Assembly (NCBI GenBank): GCA_905202595.1
Contig: CAJKSP010000037.1
Coordinates: 1-24,121, forward strand
Length of the DNA stretch: 24,121 nucleotides
Reading direction: 5' to 3'
Origin: an uncultured Sutterella sp.
GTDB lineage: Bacteria; Pseudomonadota; Gammaproteobacteria; Burkholderiales; Burkholderiaceae_F
The notes below the pieces were generated by a model. That model saw nothing but the letters and a program-made list of their open reading frames with translations, was not told where the DNA came from and did no database searches. Shown here piece after piece: positions 23,073 to 24,121 of this stretch. The position numbers and the translations under genes are program-made. The stretch's first letter is position 1; every line of letters begins with the position of its first letter.

Positions 23073-23500
23073 AGGTCGTTCTTGATACAAATGTGCTGAT
23101 TTCTGCGCTTATTTCTCCGCACAATCCGCCTGATCTTATCCTTCAGTCATGGCTCGCCGGTGACTTTGAGCTCCTCACCTCAGAGGATCAGCTCGAAGAA
23201 ATTCGGCGAGTTTCGCGTTATGCGCATCTGCAACCTTTTCTGCAACCGCACCGGGTAGGACTGATCATCAATCGAATGCGCAGCTTGGCGACGATAGTCA
23301 AACCCGGAACGTTGATTTCTGAAGAAGCGCTTGATCCTGACGACAATTTCTTGATCGCGATTTGTGAGGCAGGTTCGGCAGATAATCTCGTGACTGGGGA
23401 CCAGCGCGCCGGCTTGCTCGAACGAAAACATATAGGCGCGACACAAATTCTCACCGCTGCGCAATTCGCAGAGCGCTACTTGGGATGGCATGATCACTGA
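23069..23500 (+). CDS. PIN-domain toxin (putative RNase)
   Basis: 143 residues, the usual length for a single PIN domain. VVLDTNVLISAL at 3-14 holds Asp6. EEIRRV at 43-48 holds Glu44. DPDDNFLIAICEAGSADNLVTGDQ at 89-112, in two parts around Asp92, Asp105 and Asp111, gives the acidic Mg-binding residues. The order and spacing match the PIN_3 group of toxin-antitoxin toxins, which cleave RNA. It is translationally coupled to the upstream RHH antitoxin. All acidic residues are present, so it is probably active. Confidence 0.88.
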   Translation: MKVVLDTNVLISALISPHNPPDLILQSWLAGDFELLTSEDQLEEIRRVSRYAHLQPFLQPHRVGLIINRMRSLATIVKPGTLISEEALDPDDNFLIAICEAGSADNLVTGDQRAGLLERKHIGATQILTAAQFAERYLGWHDH

Positions 23501-23535
23501 TCATAGGCTTCTCAGAAGATCGACTTCATCGAGAA

Positions 23536-23580
23536 ATGCTCGAAAGGCCCATCTTTTGATCAACCGATTGGCCCCCCAAA
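23536..23580 (+). repeat. Direct repeat, right copy, flanking the toxin-antitoxin pair
   Basis: It matches 22636-22680 at 39 of 45 positions. This copy begins 36 nt after the toxin stop codon. The flanks diverge quickly on both sides. Confidence 0.7.
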
Positions 23581-23720
23581 AAAGCCCACAACCCTGAGAG
23601 AGAAACACACAGAAATCTCTGCATTCGGACTGTATTCGTTGACATCCTGGGCAAAAAGCGCATATTCGGCTGCGTTCACTGACTCGCATCGCTGCGGCGC
23701 TGATAACCCTGGCGGCCTGA

Positions 23721-23831
23721 ATGAAGGTCAAGCAATGCCAGGACTCCAATCGCGTTCTGGCCATAGCTCTCTTCTGCCGATGCGCGCATTCCCCTGCGGC
23801 TTAGCCAAAAAGCCTGAATGTCCCATACAAT
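23721..23831 (+). pseudogene. Frameshifted duplicate of the small ORF at 23980
   Basis: From ATG 23721 the frame reads NRVLAIALFCR, resembling KLCLALALLCL of the ORF at 23980. It then loses frame just where the 55-nt repeat begins. In the shifted frame the repeat reads PMRAFPCGLAKKPECPIQ exactly as in the downstream ORF. This suggests a decayed paralogue of the small gene. The inference rests on short sequences. Confidence 0.35.
23777..23831 (+). repeat. 55-nt direct repeat, copy 1
   Basis: The stretch starting CCGATGCGCGCATTCCCC and ending CCCATACAAT is identical to 24067-24121, 290 nt away. Copy 2 reaches the window end, so the full repeat may be longer. Confidence 0.92.
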
Positions 23832-23927
23832 TCGACGACTGTTTTTTGGGCATTGGAGGTTTGTGTTTGCTTCCTCCGTCGCGGCGCAGCTCGTGGGGAG
23901 CCGCGCTTCGTCAGCCCCAAAAGCAAA

Positions 23928-23966
23928 CGGTCCGAAACGACTCGTACTCGTTCCGGACCGCTTTTT
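23928..23966 (+). terminator. Terminator or attenuator just ahead of the small ORF
   Basis: CGGTCCG-A-AACGA (23928-23940) pairs with TCGTT-C-CGGACCG (23948-23960): a 12-bp stem with one mismatch, a 7-nt loop and a TTTTT run (23962-23966). The ribosome binding site AAGGAG begins at the next base, so termination would silence the ORF at 23980. An alternative pairing of GTTTGC (about 23869-23874) with GCAAAC (23923-23928) could compete with it. Confidence 0.65.
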
Positions 23967-23979
23967 AAGGAGTACGGCC

Positions 23980-24121
23980 ATGTACCACTGTGACCGTATC
24001 GCCATCATTGTGAGGAAGCACCGCCGGCTTGTCAAGCTGTGCTTGGCCCTGGCGCTGCTCTGCCTTCCGATGCGCGCATTCCCCTGCGGCTTAGCCAAAA
24101 AGCCTGAATGTCCCATACAAT
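23980..24121 (+). CDS. Small ORF with hydrophobic core, partial at window end
   Basis: Perfect AAGGAG (23967-23972) 7 nt before ATG 23980 opens a frame running off the window. It encodes 47 visible residues: a basic N-terminus (IIVRKHRRLVK), a hydrophobic stretch (LCLALALLCLPM), then a Cys-containing segment FPCGLAKKPECPIQ. This could be a secreted or membrane-bound small protein. I do not recognise a family. The start follows immediately after a terminator, implying attenuation control. Its 3' part is the 55-nt repeat also found upstream in the decayed copy. Confidence 0.4.
   Translation, partial: MYHCDRIAIIVRKHRRLVKLCLALALLCLPMRAFPCGLAKKPECPIQ
24067..24121 (+). repeat. 55-nt direct repeat, copy 2 (reaches window end)
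   Basis: Identical to 23777-23831. It forms the visible C-terminal coding part of the small ORF at 23980, in the same reading frame as the repeat in copy 1. Confidence 0.92.

Larger units (their letters stand above)
23501..23979. other. Degenerate intergenic region with repeats and a structured leader
   Basis: About 480 nt holding the right copy of the 45-nt repeat (23536-23580), the first copy of a 55-nt repeat (23777-23831) and a terminator hairpin before the small ORF at 23980. Frames crossing it on both strands contain the hairpin and have no ribosome binding sites, so they are unlikely to be genes. Confidence 0.4.

Noticed and set aside
22636..23580. Possible insertion-sequence boundaries formed by the 45-nt repeats
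   Set aside because: The repeats are direct, not inverted, diverged, and enclose no transposase. The toxin-antitoxin explanation is simpler.
23676..24116. 146-codon minus-strand frame at the right end
   Set aside because: It spans both copies of the 55-nt repeat and the terminator hairpin. The plus strand has the better start signals.
1..24121. CRISPR array, tRNA or rRNA genes
   Set aside because: No regularly spaced identical repeats and no recognisable tRNA cloverleaf or rRNA segment were seen by eye. A covariance-model scan was not possible.

Overview
The window looks like chromosomal DNA of a GC-rich, anaerobic, respiring gut betaproteobacterium, most likely of the Sutterella/Parasutterella group (Sutterellaceae). 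This rests on gene content: Tat-exported molybdopterin and FAD reductases, a periplasmic asparaginase, an aryl-sulfate sulfotransferase, a POMP-repeat autotransporter and an anaerobic haem locus. No rRNA or tRNA is present to confirm the taxonomy.

Layout. (1) 1-4371: the N-terminus of a leftward aryl-sulfate sulfotransferase, an AT-rich spacer of about 600 bp, a small double-HTH protein, and a large leftward autotransporter whose upstream region carries three inverted repeats. (2) 4372-7271: a leftward uracil-DNA-glycosylase-like gene and a rightward periplasmic L-asparaginase share a long intergenic region holding an FNR/ANR-type box and a strong leader hairpin. A YgiW/BOF-type periplasmic protein lies convergent to the asparaginase. 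(3) 7272-12490: a rightward respiratory block with a Tat-signal molybdopterin oxidoreductase, its four-cluster ferredoxin subunit and, after a terminator, a Tat-signal FAD reductase. The FAD enzyme carries Tyr where fumarate reductases carry the catalytic Arg. (4) 12491-22802: a ten-gene leftward operon: HutW/ChuW radical SAM enzyme, TonB-dependent receptor, ECF S, T and fused A-A components, HutX, a flavodoxin-like protein, ExbB, ExbD and TonB. A Fur-like box lies upstream. (5) 22803-24121: a ribbon-helix-helix/PIN toxin-antitoxin pair bracketed by a diverged 45-nt direct repeat, then degenerate sequence with a 55-nt direct repeat, and a small ORF behind a terminator and Shine-Dalgarno, cut by the window end.

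The most interesting system is region 4. It reads as a self-contained anaerobic haem (or related tetrapyrrole) scavenging and ring-opening operon. The outer-membrane receptor has its own TonB/ExbB/ExbD motor. The inner-membrane step appears to be an ECF transporter with a MptA/Trep_Strep-like S component, in place of the usual periplasmic binding protein and HmuUV/ChuU-type permease. HutX would carry the haem, HutW would open the ring and release iron without oxygen, and the flavodoxin-like protein could supply electrons or reduce the product. The substrate and the ECF role are inferred from context.
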